Source: Gemmatimonadales bacterium UBA2960 | Lineage (GTDB): Bacteria > Gemmatimonadota > Gemmatimonadetes > Longimicrobiales > Gaopeijiaceae | Assembly: GCA_002348465.1 (NCBI GenBank) | Contig: DEBI01000008.1 | Coordinates: forward strand, 2,258-18,755 | Direction: 5' to 3' | Length of the DNA: 16,498 bases | Part shown: positions 15,161 through 16,498 of the stretch, one piece after another | Layout of the letters: the number at the start of each line of letters is the position of its first letter | Numbering within the stretch: position 1 is the stretch's first letter | Position numbers and translations under genes: made by a program | Notes under the pieces: generated by a model | The model's database searches: none | Told to the model about the DNA's origin: nothing | The model's input: the letters and a program-made list of their open reading frames with translations, nothing else

Positions 15161-16498
15161 CTAAACCAGAGAGGGTGGCACTTCGGTCTTGTCTTGACGA
15201 TGCTGCCGCTGTCCCCTCGCGATTGTCGCGACCAAGACCATCAAGAGGCTCCACGAGTGCGCATTGTGCAGTCCCGCAGTCCATGGCGAGATCGTCGGCA
15301 TAGTGTCGATCCCTGCGGTCATCGATGCGGCAAGAATGGTCGGAATGAAGAAGGGGAGCAGGAACGGGTATGTGCAGACGGTTACGTCTAGAATGTTTGC
15401 TCTTCGATATCGATCCACATTGGCGTTCATCCCCACCTGTCTTGCGAGTGACCCGACCGTCAGGATCGCGACAGCTGAGTGCGTCGTCAGGAGTGTAGCT
15501 CCACTGATTGAGCCAAAGATCCACCACTCGGCGTCGCGACGCTTTGTGGCACGTTCTGTAACCCATGCGATTACCCGTTCTAGGAGCCCAGAAGCTGTTA
15601 GGCCTCCTACCAAGCCCATGAGCAGAATCGTAAAGATCGAGACACCAAACGCCCGTCTCATACCGTCGAGTATGATACCTGTAGCTATGAAGTTCTCCCG
15701 GTCTAAGACCAGCAGATCAGAGAGCCCGAAACGACCTAGAACTAGGCCGAGTAGTATTCCTGATCCTATGCCCGCGAAAAGTCCGACGACGAGATGAGTG
15801 CGTCGGAGTAGCAGAGTGAGAACTCCTGCGGGAACCAAGAGCATGATCAGGCCCGCGGGGTTCCCCTGGGGGCTGAGATGCACATCTGCTCCCGATGCTC
15901 CTCCGAACAGTGCGAAGACTATAACCGCGGCTGCTCCGGCTGGTAAAGCATACCGCATACGTGAGCGGACGACTCCTCCGAGGTCGGCTCCCTGAGTCGT
16001 CGCCGACGCGATGGTAGTATCAGAGATCGGTGAGATGTTGTCGCCGAAAGTAGCGCCGGCTAGGACTGCACCAATGGTAAATGCCCCGTCAGCACCCATT
16101 AATCCCGCAGTCGGGTACAGAAGTGGGGCGCAGACTAAGATAGTTCCTAGGCTGGTCCCGGTCGCTGTAGAGAATATGGAGCAGACCACGAATGTGGCGA
16201 CTACGAAACCGCCGCCTTGTACTCCGGTTGACGAGGCCGTCCATACTAGCGCGTCGATGAGCCCGCTTTCTCGCAGGACGACCCCCATTATACCCGCTAG
16301 CAGCCATGCGAGAATGAGCATCATCACGATTCGGTGACTCATTCCCTCAATCACCGCTTCGGCGTACTGGCTAGGCTTTCTGGCTAGGAGAATGCCTGCT
16401 CCGAGTGATGCAATCAGGATTGGACCGAAGCCAGTCTCATCGGGAGCGCCCGATATCCCAAGCCAGGAAACACCGCCGATGAAGACTAGGAATGGGGC
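15161..16498 (-). CDS. nhaC: NhaC-type Na+/H+ antiporter (N-terminus outside window)
   Basis: This is an inner-membrane sodium/proton antiporter of the NhaC family, exchanging cytoplasmic Na+ for external H+. About 445 residues are visible, and the frame continues to the right edge. A GTG at 16354 is not the true start: the 48 codons before it (APFLVFIGGVSWLGI at the edge, GPILIASLGAGILLA later) are membrane-like and in frame. The family signature FGDNISPISDTT is near visible residues 151-162, followed by SATTQGADL. Many hydrophobic helices follow, including LIMLLVPAGVLTLLL and FTILLMGLVGGLTASGLL. A polar tail (RGQRQHRQDKTEVPPSLV) ends the protein. The gene converges on the aconitase X subunit gene and has no evident functional tie to it. 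The family is firm; ion preference is inferred. Confidence 0.9.
   Translation of the reverse strand, partial: APFLVFIGGVSWLGISGAPDETGFGPILIASLGAGILLARKPSQYAEAVIEGMSHRIVMMLILAWLLAGIMGVVLRESGLIDALVWTASSTGVQGGGFVVATFVVCSIFSTATGTSLGTILVCAPLLYPTAGLMGADGAFTIGAVLAGATFGDNISPISDTTIASATTQGADLGGVVRSRMRYALPAGAAAVIVFALFGGASGADVHLSPQGNPAGLIMLLVPAGVLTLLLRRTHLVVGLFAGIGSGILLGLVLGRFGLSDLLVLDRENFIATGIILDGMRRAFGVSIFTILLMGLVGGLTASGLLERVIAWVTERATKRRDAEWWIFGSISGATLLTTHSAVAILTVGSLARQVGMNANVDRYRRANILDVTVCTYPFLLPFFIPTILAASMTAGIDTMPTISPWTAGLHNAHSWSLLMVLVATIARGQRQHRQDKTEVPPSLV

Noticed and set aside
15264..15797. 177-codon frame on the plus strand opposite the antiporter gene
   Set aside because: It is rich in Ser, Arg and Pro with no domain and lies wholly antisense to an obvious membrane protein: a codon-bias shadow.
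16354..16354. GTG as the start of the NhaC antiporter
   Set aside because: The frame stays open for 48 further codons of membrane-like sequence up to the window edge, so the true start is outside.
1..16498. Novel defence island, CRISPR array, mobile element or tRNA
   Set aside because: No repeat-spacer array, transposase, integrase, terminal repeats or tRNA-like fold was seen. The AddB-like nuclease and degenerate ATPase are not flanked by other defence-type genes.

Overview
This 16.5-kb window is ordinary, dense bacterial chromosome. It holds eleven recognisable genes, two of them cut by the window edges. There is no rRNA, tRNA, CRISPR array, insertion sequence, phage gene or riboswitch that I can see. 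No gap between genes exceeds about 150 bases. The DNA is moderately G+C-rich, several genes start with GTG, and strands switch often. Gene content would fit an environmental, possibly marine or symbiotic, bacterium such as a Gemmatimonadota-like lineage: a recF-dciA-gyrB block, a type III glutamine synthetase, an NylB-like secreted serine hydrolase, a two-subunit aconitase X and an orphan AddB-like nuclease. That placement is a low-confidence inference, because no marker here is diagnostic.

Bases 1-2912 (+) are a replication operon: the C-terminal half of RecF, the helicase-loader protein DciA and the gyrase B subunit. RecF and dciA overlap at a GTGATG junction. gyrB follows 36 bases after dciA with its own ribosome binding site. 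Tail-to-tail with gyrB is an ATPase of the archaeal-ATPase/DUF234 family (2962-4440, -). Its frame is intact, but its Walker A lysine and its nuclease-like catalytic residues are replaced. It diverges from a type III glutamine synthetase (4585-6753, +) across a promoter region of about 24% G+C that contains an inverted repeat. The glutamine synthetase ends at a clear hairpin terminator.

Bases 6874-8563 (-) hold a secreted serine hydrolase followed by a small lipoprotein with a carboxypeptidase-regulatory-like beta-sandwich. Bases 8699-11815 (+) encode a large AddB-type protein with a PD-(D/E)XK nuclease and an iron-sulfur cluster motif. No AddA partner lies in view, and a possible 50-codon ORF overlaps its start.

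Bases 11894-13401 (-) encode a hot-dog acyl-CoA thioesterase coupled by ATGA to a PLP-dependent threonine/serine dehydratase. Divergent from these are the large and small subunits of an aconitase X-type dehydratase (13404-15145, +), also overlapping. The window closes with an NhaC-type Na+/H+ antiporter (-), whose N-terminus lies beyond the right edge.

Most of the window is conventional. The best candidates for a second look are the catalytically degenerate ATPase, the orphan AddB with its possible coupled small ORF, and the divergent aconitase X / dehydratase / thioesterase cluster, whose substrate is not evident.
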